This document shows, in pieces, positions 1 to 12,257 of a DNA stretch of 64,000 bases. This DNA is from Xenopus tropicalis (Eukaryota > Chordata > Amphibia > Anura > Pipidae), in the NCBI RefSeq assembly GCF_000004195.4, contig NC_030677.2, positions 202,972,213 through 203,036,212 of the forward strand, read 5' to 3'. The notes beneath the pieces are model-generated. The model did no database searches. It saw only the letters and a list, made by a program, of their open reading frames with translations, and was not told the DNA's origin. The position numbers and the translations under genes are program-made. Positions within the stretch are counted from its first letter, which is position 1. Every line of letters starts with the position of its first letter.

Positions 1-70
1 GTTGCGGGTGGCCTAATTTGTACACAAATGACAAAAGGTGGTGCTAGTCTGGAGAGACCCATGGCACCCG

Positions 71-135
71 ACTCGAGTATAAGGGTGACTTTTCAGCACA
101 GTTTGGGTGCTGAAAAACTAGGCTTATACTCGAGT
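71..135. repeat. Foldback hairpin, 29-bp arms
   Basis: Inverted arms at 71-99 and 107-135 (both containing actcgagtata or its complement and the cagcac/gtgctg core) flank a 7-bp loop. This is a MITE-like palindrome with no coding capacity. The family was not identified. Confidence 0.7.
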
Positions 136-439
136 ATATACAGTAATCGATTTCAGGAATGTTTTTCAGGTTCAGGGTGCTGGTATGCTGGTCCCAGTTA
201 TGGTCATAGGTCTCAGCATACTCTGTACTCTTGCTCCTCAGAACCGTCATCATCACAAAGTGGAAGTGACATCGTTAAAAAGGCAACATCTGATGACTTT
301 ACTTTGTGTATTTGTGAAGACACCACTTTTAGTTTGAAGTAGGGTCATGGTGGGTAGTGGGGCGAGTTAATTTAGATAATTGTGGATCAGATTGGTATAG
401 GCAAATATAAGGGTTCTGGGTCTGGTTGTGGGTCTAGAG

Positions 440-637
440 CAGGGGTGGCTAGACCTTTCTCATCGGTGATCGACCGATAACCAGGGAATGCGGAAGCGCG
501 GCGTGATTGCGTATGTACACAACGCAGCGTACAAATGCATTCACGCAGCACTTCCGCATCCCCGGCTTCATCGCGGTCCACCAGAAATCCACAGGGGATC
601 GACTGGTGGACCGTGATTGACATATTGGCCACCCCTG
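440..637. mobile_element. Non-autonomous hAT-type element with intact 8-bp target duplication
   Basis: Terminal inverted repeats caggggtggc (440) and gccacccctg (ending 637) are flanked by identical 8-bp direct repeats gtctagag at 432-439 and 638-645. The 198-bp body has nested inverted repeats (gcggaag/cttccgc and gtccaccag/ctggtggac) and no transposase. The 8-bp duplication and CAGGGGT-type ends are typical of hAT elements. Confidence 0.85.
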
Positions 638-734
638 GTCTAGAGTTTGCTCCTGGCCTATGAAAATTAGGCTTGATGCTTATGTTATGAATAGTTTAAA
701 AAGTTCAAAATATAGGAAGGTCCGTATTTTTATA

Positions 735-888
735 TAGTGAATAATGTACCCCCTGTTGTTAAATATAAGGATATTATAAGTCAGTGAGGAGTTTCATGAC
801 CATATAAAAGAAAGACAGATCATGGAACTCTGAGCTGACTTCTAATATCTTCATATTTTATTGGGGGGGGGGGTACATTATTTATTAT
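735..888. mobile_element. Foldback MITE related to the 130-bp satellite unit
   Basis: Arms at about 735-785 (ataatgtaccccctgttg, aaggatatt) and 834-888 (its reverse complement, with an expanded G run) flank a centre with the motif ccatataaaag and ggaactctgag. The left arm and centre closely match the unit of the tandem satellite at 32893-34639. Confidence 0.75.
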
Positions 889-969
889 AATATACGACTT
901 TCAGTGAATCATGTGACAGAAATTAAATCACTAATGACATCACTAAGCACCATTTATATGGATATAATT

Positions 970-1003
970 TACACACACACACACATATATACATATATAT
1001 ATG
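970..1003. repeat. (AC)n/(AT)n microsatellite
   Basis: A short compound dinucleotide tract, acacac passing into atatat. No gene is visible from 890 to 1340 apart from this repeat. Confidence 0.9.
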
Positions 1004-1339
1004 ATGCAATTTTTTTTTTCATTTGTGGTGTGGCGCTTGATGGCTATCACTTCCCTTGTATTATTACCTGGAAGGGACTTTATGTTCATCTACCCCATCG
1101 GGGGATACTTTCAGTATATATTGCCTGGATCCACCTCATAGGAGAGCCTATTATTTATTTATATCTAAGCAGATCCTTTCATGGGCATGCCTGACTGGTA
1201 ATATGTAATAACGGGGTTCGACAGATACAAAAAGGTAGTGGCTCTTTAGAGAGCATTGGAAGTCAGGCTGGATTGGGATTTGCCATTGCAGGCTCTATTT
1301 AATTTGGGTCACACTGTCTCTCCAGATGGCACTTGGTTT

Positions 1340-1498
1340 GCCAACCAGCTGAAAAGCTCCTGAAATCACCCATGTTGCCTCTGATTGACTTGAACGGGAC
1401 AAGGTCTCCGAGGGGGCAAGTACTGGCATCTTTCTGACATTTCAAGTCAATAGGTGGGGCAACTAGGGTCACTTCTGAGCTCTTTTCAGCCAGCTGAG
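1340..1498. mobile_element. Foldback element, 55-58-bp diverged arms
   Basis: Inverted arms at 1340-1394 and 1441-1498 share ccagctgaaaag, gttgcc and ttgacttgaa with their complements, separated by about 46 bp. This is a MITE-like structure, and a transcript could fold into a long imperfect hairpin. Confidence 0.7.
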
Positions 1499-2164
1499 AA
1501 ATGCCCCCCTGTAATATTGACCTTGGGAGCACTAATGAGCATATTGAATGGACTCATTCCATTACATCCAACCTACAGATCCGATTCAATCTACAGATGA
1601 ATCTGGAATACTGCATAAAGGATATGTCTACTTTGCATTACATAATGTGCCCAGTCATTTATTTTAGCATCAGTCTGTGTTCTCTTTGGTGGGTTAGAAA
1701 TAAACAGTAGTAGTGTCAGATAAGGCATTCTGTCATTCTGGGCTAATTTCCTTACTAAGTGCTAAACAGCATTTTATCCCTGGACATTTTCCATATTTGA
1801 GTCTACGTCAGGTAATCTAAAATGAATTACTCTGTTATCCAAGGCCACATCTGCCGTTCCTGCATCGCTTACCTTTCTAATAGAGAAACCATTTATATTC
1901 ACAAGCCACGTCTCAGCATAATATGTTTTTTTCTATTTGTAATGTAACACAGTAACGTAATTAAGGGAAGGCTGACCAAAAAAACAGATACACGTCAATC
2001 AAATGTAGCCTTTAGAAACCCGTTTCCATTATGAAGGCAATAATAATCAATGAGTGGTATATTGTGGGTCATATTAACCTTGGAAATGTAGAATTGCCAT
2101 TATGGAGGTGCACATAGCATCAACTTTTAGGGACAGCAAATAGTCCTATAGAGCAGTATTTGTA

Positions 2165-2373
2165 AAAGTGGGCATTCAAGAGCCGATTCTAGCTGCCAAT
2201 ATTGGTCCTTTAGACTTATTCGGCAGCTTATTGGCCCATGTATGGGCACTAACCTGTCCCGCCGTTATCGGCTCAACAGACGCCTATACCCGTAGGTGGG
2301 GATATCGGGAGAAGATCCGCTTGCTTGGTTACCTCGCCAAGCAAGCAGATCTTAGCCTGTATGGCCACCTTAA
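2165..2373 (+). mobile_element. Multi-palindrome DNA element, internally deleted copy (family 1)
   Basis: It starts near gggcattcaagagccgat and ends at tatggccacc followed by ttaa. It shares blocks with copies at 12007-12206, 23708-24067 and 43586-43866: gccgattctagctgcc, cccgtaggtggggatatcg and gaagatccgc. Each block pairs with a nearby complement, so the element is a chain of hairpins. TTAA at the end suggests a piggyBac- or Kolobok-type target (inference). Confidence 0.75.
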
Positions 2374-3983
2374 GTAGGAAGATAGCAGGGATTGATATAG
2401 CAGAGCAAGAGGCCACAGAAGGGTGAGACAGCAACTGTAGTTCAAGCTCTAGCACTTTATATTAGTGTTTTCCAAATTTTAACCAGATCAGTTCTTGATC
2501 AAGAACAAATTCTATAACCCATTTGCAGCCAAAGGAGAAGGAATTGTGAAGGCCATTTCAAGACATCATTTTCTTTCCGTATGGTTGATCTTGAAGTTTA
2601 AGCTTTCTTACTGAAATATCCAACCTTCTTTCAGTTTCTTTACTGGCTTAATGTTTACATTAAGTTCAACCCATATTTTTTTTTCCTGGTTCCAAGTACC
2701 CTTTGTCACTTAACCCTCATGGAAACTTAGATTGATCCCAGCACTTGGAACCTTTTCTATCCCAAAGGGTTTGTTTTACACAAAATGTCTCCTGTGTGTC
2801 TGGGTTGGTACAGCCCAATTTTCCAGAAGTTATCCAGGCTTTTTCTACTATAGACCTCTCGACCTGAGAATGACAACAAACAGTTCATCTGTTTATTTGC
2901 ATTGATTTCTGTAGATCTGTCAGAGAGTTTCCTTGGTCTACCAGATGTTGCCCTTATGTCAGTAGCTGCTTATTGTAGACCATGGTGCTTGGAGTAGACA
3001 GAACAACAATCATATAAAGTGACAAACTCCAGTTTTAACAAGAACATGTCATTATGGCTACATAGACCCTGGCATTAAACACTTTTACTTCTTTAAGTGC
3101 CCCCCAGCCTCCCTCTAGCCCCCCATTACTAACCTTTGTCTATCTCCGACACAGCTTGGAGGAAAGCAGCTTGGCAAGTCACAATATAGGTGATAGGTTA
3201 AGGCAGTATCTACATTGGTTTTCCAACCTATCAGTACTTCGCCCCACCCCCAAGTGTCACATCATTCAGAAAACTGCTTGGTTTTTTTTCTTATGTATCT
3301 GTTTTTCTTCCTACACCTGAGGAAAAACACCAAAAGAAATAACTTTAGTTTAGGAAATAACGTTGTCTGGATATTAGAGAAGTGAGGAGACTTCATCTCC
3401 AGCTTAGCTCTCCTTAGACATTGATGTTCTACAACAACTAAAATGGTTATGAGGCATATGTACCACTATTTAAATGATATATTGATCTTTGTAAGTGTAT
3501 CAGTACTGTATGAGGCCCCGTTCTGCATCTGCTGTAGTCTGGCAGCATCTCAATGAAACTAGTCTGCTAAGAACTGACGACCAAGCTGTGTATAATGGTA
3601 CGTGCCCAACATACTCTAGAAGCATTCATGCAAAGATTTCTTTGTCGTTGGTTTGTTTTCTTAACACAGTTTTTTCTCTTATGAACTGGGAAAAGAAATT
3701 GGTGGGCCCTTAAAAACCTTCTCTAGACACAGCTTTCCCCCTTTAGGGCTCATCAGCCATGGTCTAACCATAGATTAGCTCTGAAAAGCTTTGAGGCAGG
3801 TTGGAAACCAAGCGCATTAATTGTTCGGTGAATGAAATAAAAGGACTAATATCTGTACCAATGTTCTAGTATTGTATGTGATGTACTAGAGTAAAACTAT
3901 TATATATATTTCTTTGATAAAAGTATCTGCACTCTGGCTCTGCTTTTTTGTTTGAGGTGCACGGTCAAAATTATGTACAATTT

Positions 3984-4198
3984 CTTGATAAGGAAAAAGT
4001 GTTTATTCACATACCATTTGTGCCCAAAGTTTCGGTCCTCATTAGGACCTTTATCAAGGATAACGATCAAGGATTATCAAAGATAAGGATTAAGGATTAT
4101 CAAGGATAAGGCTCAAGGATAACCTTGATAAAGGACTTAATGAGGACCAAAGAGTTGGGGACAAATGGTATGTGAATAAACACTTTTTCCTTATCAAG
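3984..4198. mobile_element. Foldback MITE with 76-bp arms and a repeat-rich loop
   Basis: Arms at 3984-4059 and 4123-4198 are inverted copies of each other with only a few mismatches. The 63-bp loop is made of degenerate (aaggat/atcaaggat) repeats. Confidence 0.88.
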
Positions 4199-4237
4199 AG
4201 TGCACTAGTCCTACCTGCAGATAAAATATATATTTTT

Positions 4238-5106
4238 ACAGGTATAGGACCTGTTATCCAGAATGCTCGGGACCAAGGGTTTTCCGGATAAGGGGTCTTT
4301 CTGTAATTTGGATCTTCATACCTTAAGTCTACTAAGAAATCAATAAAACATTAAATAAACCCAATAGGATTGTTCTGCCCCCAATAAGGGGTAATTATAT
4401 CTTAGTTGAGATCAAGTACAGGTACTGTTTTATTATTACAGAGAAAAGGGAATCATTTAACCATTAAATAAACCCAATAGGGCTGTTCTGCCCCCAATAA
4501 GGGGTAATTATATCTTAGTTGGGATCAAGTACAGGTACTGTTTTATTATTGCAGAGAAAAGGGAATCATTTAACCATGAAATAAACCCAATAGGGCTGTT
4601 CTGCCCCAATAAGGGGTAATTATATCTTAGTTGGGATCAAGTACAGGTACTGTTTTATTATTACAGAGAAAAGGGAATCATTTAACCATTAAATAAACCC
4701 AATAGGGCTGTTCTGGCCCAATAAGGGGTAATTATATCTTAGTTGGGATCAAGTACAGGTACTGTTTTATTATTACAGAGAAAGGGGAATCATTTAACCA
4801 TTAAATAAACCCAATAGGGCTGTTCTGCCCCCGATAAGGGGTAATTATATCTTAGTTGGGATCAAGTACAGGTACTGTTTTATTATTACAGAGAAAAGGG
4901 AATCATTTAACCATTAAATAAACCCAATAGGGCTGTTCTGCCCCAATAAGGGGTAATTATATCTGGTTTTATTTTTACAGAGAAAAGGGCAATCAATTTT
5001 AAAAATCTGAATTATTTGATTAAAATGGAGTCTATGGGAGACAGGCTTTCCGTAATTCAGAGCTTTCTGGATATCGGGTTTCCGGATAACGGATCCCATT
5101 CCTGTA
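4238..5106 (+). mobile_element. MITE with internal 113-bp tandem array (family 2, copy 1)
   Basis: Terminal inverted repeats tacaggtataggacc and its counterpart ending cattcctgta bound an element whose centre is about six direct units of 113 bp. Each unit contains aaataaacccaatagggctg, cccaataaggggtaattata and caagtacaggtactg. The other copies are 49628-50510 (+), 52828-53400 (-) and 57996-58810 (-). No coding capacity. Confidence 0.88.
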
Positions 5107-6131
5107 TATACATTTCTACCTTCTTGGCTGTTCCCTTTTGAGTAAACTGCTCCCCTTTGTAGGGCAGTGGGTCTTTTTGATTGCTACTACACTCACTCAC
5201 TTTGGGTACCTTCCCATTGATTTCAGTTGGAAGGCCTTGAACCATGATTATACGGCACTGGGTCACCTAATACTTGTAGGTCAAGGCCAACAGCCTGGCC
5301 ACTCTTGGTGAGTAACAGTAGTTTGGTACCTGGTGGTGATTAGAAAGTTCTGTGACACAACCCTCACAGTATCAGTAGAGGAAGAACAAATAGCCGATCC
5401 ATCTCATTGTATATCTACGGTGGCCTGTGAGTACATAAACCAAACCTCCTTCTTTCTCGTTGCACCCAAGTCGCTGTTTCTGTAGGGCTTCCACGCCTGC
5501 AGTTCCGTGGCTGTGATCTAGCCCTACTGTAAGTAAAGGTACCGCATCTGCTTCCTGCCAGCCTGGTGGCACCGCACTACACTAAACGAACCTTGAAGAT
5601 TATGTGTAAAATCTAGCAGTGATTTAAATAAGCTTCTTAGGAACTCCTGGGTGAGTGCCATCACAACCAGATGCTTATCCACTTTTGATTTTTTTCCCTT
5701 TTTTTTTTTTAATTCATTCACCTTATGTTAGGTTTGGATTTTCCTGATTGTGTGTTGCCAACACAATTCCAATTTTCAATTTGTAACAAGACAGCTCATG
5801 TAATACATACAATTTATTGTTCTCATTGGCCAGTATTGTTTGCCTCATGCTACGCAGGAGATGCTTATGCTTATCGGGTTTCTGAAATCTCCTAAAGCCC
5901 TCAATGGTTTAGGGTCCTGAAGCTTCCCAGCTAAGACGTGGGATCTATCATCCACAAACCCATTAGAAATAGTGCTCTGAAAACCAGCAATAGCAAACTG
6001 GCCACCTTCTGAGACCAACGCTTGTGGAGGGCCATAACCATCCAACTGTCAGCTATTTGCCACAGAAACCCAGGCCTTAAACCCCAACACCGCCGAGCAG
6101 AAACTGCACAGCAACAGAATCTTAACTCAAA

Positions 6132-6351
6132 GGGGCAAATTTATCAATATGTGAGATTAGAGCTTTCCACAGAAAAACTCACCCACTTTCTGTTCATTCT
6201 TATGGGATGTTTAGAAGTTTATTTATCAATGGATGAAAGTCAGAGTTCATCTTTTAATAAATACACTTCTAAAAATCCCATAGGAATAAACAGAAAGTGG
6301 GTGAGTTCTTTTGTGGTAAACTCTAATCTCACATTTTCATAAATTTGCCCC
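6132..6351. mobile_element. Palindromic MITE (family 3, copy 1)
   Basis: Ends ggggcaaatttatc and ataaatttgcccc; the inner arms contain cccactttctgttcatt and its complement. Other copies: 7784-8014, 21953-22150 and 46790-46994. Confidence 0.85.
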
Positions 6352-6379
6352 AAACTAATACATTTAAGGTAGATTATGA

Positions 6380-6880
6380 ATAGGGTTGCCACCTGGCCAG
6401 TATTTGCCTGGCCCAGCTGGTAATTCGCCATCTAGGGCTGGGGCCAGAATTAATAATAATACCCTATAAGTCCCTCTCTTATTTATAATTAATAATACCC
6501 TATAAATCCCTCCTTTCCCTGACTCTCTACACTGCTAGATTCCCCCTTATAAGGACAGTCCTGGCTATGCCCTGCCCATTTCCCAGCCCAGTCTGCCCAT
6601 TTCCCTGCCCCATGTGACATCACCTCCTACTAGGGTTGCCACCTGTCTGGTTTTGATCCGGTCAGAAGGGCTGTCATGGTGAAAACTGCCTCAGGACTCT
6701 TTGAGGCTGATCGCCACATCATAGACCCGCCCCTGCAATATCATAGTCCCGCCCATGCGATGTCGCTGTCCCACCCAGTTATGTCATGCCCCGCCCCCCT
6801 GCCACAAAAGGAGGAAACCCTACCTCCTACTCCCTTAACTGAAGGCCAGTATTACAAAAAAAGTGGCAACCCTGTTTATA
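6380..6880. repeat. Repeat with 'agggttgccacct' ends (family 4), two adjacent fragments
   Basis: Two blocks beginning tagggttgccacct (6384 and about 6631), the second ending gtggcaaccct. The same family recurs at 31530-31735, 31902-32029, 35390-35640, 53930-54170 and 54485-54600. The interior is rich in GCCCCGCC and TGATGTCA motifs. Confidence 0.6.
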
Positions 6881-7230
6881 AAAATATAGGTAGAGGATGC
6901 CTTCCAGCTTTGCCCCTCTAACTGCACAAATATACATCCTTCTTGCTGTCCTTTCCCCATGAGGGATTTCTCTCTCTATGCCCTGGTTCTGGTCCTTAAG
7001 GCCCTGCTCACTAGAGCATTTTCATGCAGAACATTGCTGGTACTGGTCCTGTCAGCAGAGATTTCCAAGTAATTACGAGGCAGATTAGAGGATTTCTCTG
7101 AAATACGACTGCAGAGAGGACCCCTCATCCGCCAACAACCTACTGCAAGTAATAACTTAGCGAGCATAAATAGGTAAAACCATTGTGTTTTTTAACATAA
7201 CTTTCAGCTGTCAGTCGATGCGTTTGTGCT

Positions 7231-7512
7231 GGTCACTAGTGATGAGCGAATCTGTCCTGTTTCGCTACACCGAAAAATTCGCAAATCTTTCAAAAAATGG
7301 CAAAAATGTTGCGCGTCAAAAAAATTGTCGCCCGCGACAATTCTTTTGATGCGGGCGACAATTCATTTGACGTGGGTGACAATTTTTGGACATGCGGTGA
7401 ATATTTCCACTGCAAATTTTTTCATCCGTTTCGCGAAAAAATCCACCAATGGTGAAACAGAAATTTGCCGTGAATCCATCCCTGGTGAAATATTTCGCCT
7501 ATCACTACTGGT
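7231..7512. mobile_element. Palindromic MITE with 'tagtgatgagcg' ends
   Basis: Inverted ends ggtcactagtgatgagcg and cgcctatcactactggtc. The interior has short tandem copies of gcgacaatt separated by ttgacg-type sequence. No coding capacity. Confidence 0.78.
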
Positions 7513-7783
7513 CACAAAGTCTTTATAATACGTGTTGCACCGTGTAACATTCACAGCAGGGAAAAGATACAGCCCAGTGACAAACAATTTCCTCGATGTC
7601 TTCCTTTCTAGAAAACCATGGAAACTTCCGCTTACGTATCTGCGTTCCAACATTCCGTCTGGGTAGGAGACGGTTCTTTTCTTTAGGAGGCACAAGCGAA
7701 GGCAGCAAGAAGGCAGGACGCCAGTTTCAAGTTGAAAGAACGTTGATCTTTGCTGCAGTTAAATTAATAAGATGTTGTTTTAA

Positions 7784-8014
7784 GGAGCAGATTTATCAAA
7801 ATGTGAGTTTAGAGCTTAATACACAAAAACTCACCAACTTTCTGTTCATTCCTATGGGATTTTTAGAAGCGTATTTATCAAATGGGGAGTTCTAACTTTC
7901 ACCCATTGATAATTAGGCTTCTAAAAATCCCATAGAACACAGGGTTGGAACAGGGAATAGAACGTGGGTTTTTATGTATTAAGCTCTAAACTCACATTTT
8001 GATAAATCTGCCCC
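7784..8014. mobile_element. Palindromic MITE (family 3, copy 2)
   Basis: Ends gagcagatttatcaaaatg and cattttgataaatctgcccc; the centre has cctatgggatttttagaag and its complement. Confidence 0.85.
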
Positions 8015-8764
8015 AAACTGTACATGAACATAAATAGAAATGGGGTGTAAATAACAGAAACCCTTTGCTTTGATTTGGCTTTTTATTTCAGATTTGTAAA
8101 CAAGTTTTTTTTCCACCGTGCAGTAGAAACAGATTTTACATTGGTCCTTTGTGTGTTGTGTGAACTGCTGTTCAGAGAAGCCTACCCAGCTGTATATCCA
8201 GTGTGATGCATTGATGCCATTGGAATTTATGAATAGTATGATATTTATTAAACACCGCCATGTTTTACCTATAATTTGTCATAATTACGGCTGCACGTTG
8301 ACTTGTCTCCATGGCATTTGCTTTTGATACATGACTGGGGTTATAAGTTGGTTGCCACCTTCTTTCTATAAAGTCTATAAAGTCTGAGCAGGGGGCAGTG
8401 ACTTTAGGGGCGGGATTAATAAAGGCAAGGGTGGAGCAATGATATTTAGGGGCTGGCAGGTGACATTGGGAGGCAGGGCTATAATATGCTTGTCAGTCAC
8501 AGAGTTTTCCAGAACCAGAATTCAGATTCAGAACCAGATAGTCCTTGTGGAAGCCGGAGTGCCCAGTGTGGACAGCCCTAAAGATCCAGCATTTTTTAGA
8601 GTGGGGTCCCGTCACTTCTGGAGCTTGCATTGAAACAGAAATTTACTTGGTGCAAATCTGGCGCACATATTTACTCAACCCACGGTGGGAACCCTGGTGA
8701 TATTGCTATGTCCAAGGTAGTGGTACGTCCAGAGTTCCCAGAGCGTTCCTTGTTACCTTCCATT

Positions 8765-8930
8765 TGTAGATTGTAAGCTCTTTTGGGCAGGGCTCTCTTC
8801 CCCTCTTGTATCGGTTATTGATTGCTTTATATGTTACTCTGTATGTCCAATGTATGTAACCCACTTATTGTACAGCGCTGCGGGATATGTTGGCGCTTTA
8901 TAAATAAATGTTAATAATAATAATAATAAT
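8765..8930 (+). repeat. Interspersed repeat with conserved 3' tail (family 5), + copy
   Basis: Contains ttgtaagctcttttgggcag, gtacagcgctgcgggatatg and ttggcgctttataaataa, ending in (aat)n. It looks like a retroposon or MITE tail common in frogs. Reverse copies lie at 47586-47760 and 47762-47912. Confidence 0.7.
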
Positions 8931-9399
8931 GATTTTTACCATTTAATGGCATACAATATAGTGCGGGGTAAGTCTGGGATCACAGGGTCTGCTTTATTGT
9001 AGTCCCTGCCCCTTTTGATTTTTTTAAGCCCCCGATGAAGGCCCTATACGGGTCCATATGCGTTTGTACTTATTTGTAATATAATTTTTTTTTTCTGTTT
9101 AATAAATGTATTTTTTTTAATTTTACAATCGGAGTGTGCCATTACCGTTTTTTGATTTATTGGAGTCCCTCAGCATTACAATAAAGTTCAGCACCTGCCC
9201 CAAGTAAGGGGGCAGCAGGCAGAGTTGGCAAATGGCCTACTAGGGCCGAGGGGGCGGCAGTGGGTACAGCTAAACCAGCCCCCCCCCCCACTGTTACCAT
9301 CATCCAATCTACTTCCTGATCCCCAGTTAAGAAAATCTGCTTTTTTTTTATACATAAATACAGGTACAAAGCCTTTTTGAAAAATTCCAAGTTAAACTA

Positions 9400-9720
9400 A
9401 ATGAAACTTGATTGTGTAGCCAAACTCCATAATAGTGATGCATTTGCTGAATCTGTCTCTTCCATCGTCGGCGCGGCTCTCATGCCATATGGTGCACCAT
9501 GGAACATTTAGCTTGTCACATATAATGGATTGTCCTGGAAGCAGATTTTCGCTTTGAGCAGTGGGTTCCTTTTCTTACATTTCACTCGGAGCTCCGGGCT
9601 GCACAATGAAGGATCGTGGTGGAAATGCCGAGTGGAGAGACGGTGTTGATTCCCCTTAAGAGAGTGACCTGCGTGCCACAGAATTTTACCCATGTTAGCA
9701 AGCATTATCCATGTCGTTGG
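9400..9720. other. Unique intronic block, candidate non-coding element
   Basis: Non-repetitive sequence with balanced composition and no open frame of note. Listed only as a block to test for conservation. Confidence 0.25.
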
Positions 9721-10105
9721 CCAGGGAAGCTGACATGTCAGATCTGTTTAGTTGTGCCCATGCATGCTAGAGCAGATTGTTCCAATGGTTCTTAGCCATA
9801 TACAATAATTAATATTATCAAGAACGGGAGAGTATTAATATAGGCTGCACACCCAGTTGTTGTAGCGGGTTTAAGTGTTTAGGCTTTGGTGTGCTTGATC
9901 TAAACTGCCATACATTAAAGGGCAACTATCATTGAATAACTGTATCTGCCACTGGTGATGCAGGCTAATGAATCCCACACACCAAAACAATAGTTGATTT
10001 CCCCAAAAATTGCTGCTTGTGAGGATTAAACCACCCACACTGTTGGGGCCACTTTGGGGCACGAGTGATGTAAGATTGGGTGGTTCGTTAGACACTTATA
10101 CATTA

Positions 10106-10364
10106 AGGGGCCCATTCGTTAAAGCACAAATTTTCATTCTTTAACAGTACGATTGGAAAAAATTCCTAGTAACCACAATCATTTCTGATGTTCGAAAATG
10201 TCACGAAAATCCTTTTATTGGTTGTACGATAATATTGTATTGACGTTCCGAAAGTCACTAAATTTTCATATACGACTTTTTCGTGGAAGTTAACGAAAAC
10301 CACAAGAAAGTTGAGCAATTTTAACGATATTAAAAAAAAATTGAGCTTTAATGAATGGGCCCCT
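10106..10364. mobile_element. Palindromic MITE with 'aggggcccattcgttaaagc' ends
   Basis: Terminal inverted repeats of about 20 bp at 10106 and 10364; the interior also contains inverted cgaaaa/ttttcg motifs. Confidence 0.83.
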
Positions 10365-10580
10365 AAATGTATGTGCATAACAAGCAAGCTGGGAGATTAG
10401 TGTATGCGTGTCACCAAACATGGCTGCCCACACAAAGAACTCCCTCCTGGTGCTGACGGCATAACGAACACTGTGACCGTTTTTTGGGTGAAATAGTATT
10501 GAGGTATAAAGGGAGACAGTACAGCCCCCAGCTGCTCAGAACTTACAGTCAATTGGTAGTGGGAGAGTCATCAACACAAA

Positions 10581-10905
10581 GGGGGAGATTTACCAACGTT
10601 CGAGTTTGATCCTTTTCAAGATTCAGGTTTATTTTAGCCCTAAAACTCATACAATTCGAATTATGGTTCAAAAACTCAAATATCTGATATTTATAAAGTG
10701 CAAAATAAAATCTGATAACTCGAATGTAAAACTTTAGCATCTAAAAGCTTGCGAGTTTATGTAGGGGTCAGTGGGAGTTGTCCTAGGCCAAGTCACAACG
10801 TATTTTCTGGTTTGAAAACTCGTAAATTCAAGTCTTTTTATTAATAAATAAGCGAGTATTCGAAATGGGAGTTTATTCCAATCAGAAAACTGATAAATAA
10901 GCCCC
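10581..10905. mobile_element. Palindromic MITE, diverged
   Basis: Ends gggggagatttacc and gataaataagcccc, with inverted actcgaat/attcgagt-type segments. No coding capacity. Confidence 0.7.
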
Positions 10906-11446
10906 AAAGAGCTACGTAACAAGTGCAGATATAACCTCCCTGTTTCCCGGACCACCAGGACTCCCAGGATCAGAGACCGAGCACAACTTCTTTTATAACG
11001 CAAATTTACCAAATTGCTCTATATTTACAGGGTTTTCCTGTTTAAACAGACTGGGGCGTTTGCAGGTGTTCTACAGTATAACGGAGGCATTTTGTTGCCT
11101 TAATGGGAAATGTCAGGCATCCCTGGTGGAAAATCTTAGCGCTTGGGGGATCCGATTTCACTCATTCCCAAGTCACTTACTGACTTATTTTAAACTGTTT
11201 CTCAAAAAAAGCACAAGTCGTGCCTTAATCTGATACTGGGCAGTTGAAGTCCCACTCAGTTACATATAAAACAAGATCAATGTTCTCTACGCCACACCTC
11301 ACTTATTTACGTTGAGGAACATTACTATATTTATAAAATGTATAAGATCTATACAGGCAAATAATATGGTCGTATCACATTATTAATAGTAAAAACGAGA
11401 AACTACAGTCATACGGTTCTCTTCTCTGTTCTACCCGCCCAGGCAG

Positions 11447-11777
11447 GGCTAAAGCTGGCCATACACGTGGCGATCTGACGACATCGTCAGATCCGCCACA
11501 CACCGTCAGGGCTGAAACAGCAGATAAGGAGGTAGAAACAATAGGATTTCTACCTCCTTCTGCCGATTCAGCCCTGACGGCAGATTTTGGTCAGGCACCT
11601 TCTATGGCGCCCGATCAAAATTTTCTAACCTGGCCGATCGGCGAGTCGTCCGATATCAGCAGCTTCCTGCGATATCGGTCGACTCGCCAACATGCCATAC
11701 ACGCACCGAATATCGTACGAAACCTCGAAACGAGGTTTCGTACGGTAGTATCGGTGCGTGTATGGCCAGCTTTAGCC
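11447..11777. mobile_element. 331-bp multi-hairpin DNA element with perfect 21-bp inverted ends
   Basis: Terminal inverted repeats at 11447-11467 and 11757-11777 are perfect complements (ggctaaagctggccatacac plus g). Inside are at least four further palindromes: gatctgacgacatcgtcagatc, a pair centred near 11536 (aggaggtagaaa/tttctacctcct), a pair around gatatc at about 11650-11690, and cctcgaaacgaggt near 11730. The architecture resembles family 1 but the sequence differs. Confidence 0.88.
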
Positions 11778-12006
11778 TGACATCCTGGGGAACACAGTGA
11801 AATCATGAATTGTACATACAGTGTATTAGGGATAATTTCAGGCCCAGGGATGGAATAATATAAACAAGCCGGGCAAATAAGACTAATGTTGGCACACAAT
11901 GTCTTAGAGATAAGCTCTTGTATAAATGGTCACCTTTATTCCATTTGTATCTTGAGATTTGGGGGATTTTTGGATTTATGCTCTTCTTTGTGGGTCAACA
12001 TTTTTG

Positions 12007-12206
12007 GCCAGGGAACTGCCGCATCAGTTGATGCAGTTCCTGAACCAACCGCAGTTCCCGCAGTTTTAATTCAATCGCTTGGCCCTAGGGCCAAATGACC
12101 GAATTAGCTTGATATCGCCCACCCGTAGGTGGGCATATCGAGAGAAGATCCGCTCGCTTGACTACCATTCCAAGTGAGCAGATCTTTCCATGTGTGCCCA
12201 GCTTAA
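12007..12206 (+). mobile_element. Family 1 multi-palindrome element, 3' portion
   Basis: Shares ggccctagggcca, cccacccgtaggtggg and gaagatccgctcgctt with the copies at 23708 and 43586, and ends tgtgcccagcttaa. Confidence 0.7.
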
Positions 12207-12236
12207 GCTCTTCTTTGTTTCTATTTGCATAATATA

Positions 12237-12257
12237 TATATATATATATATATATAG
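12237..12257. repeat. (AT)n microsatellite
   Basis: Perfect AT dinucleotide run. Confidence 0.95.
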
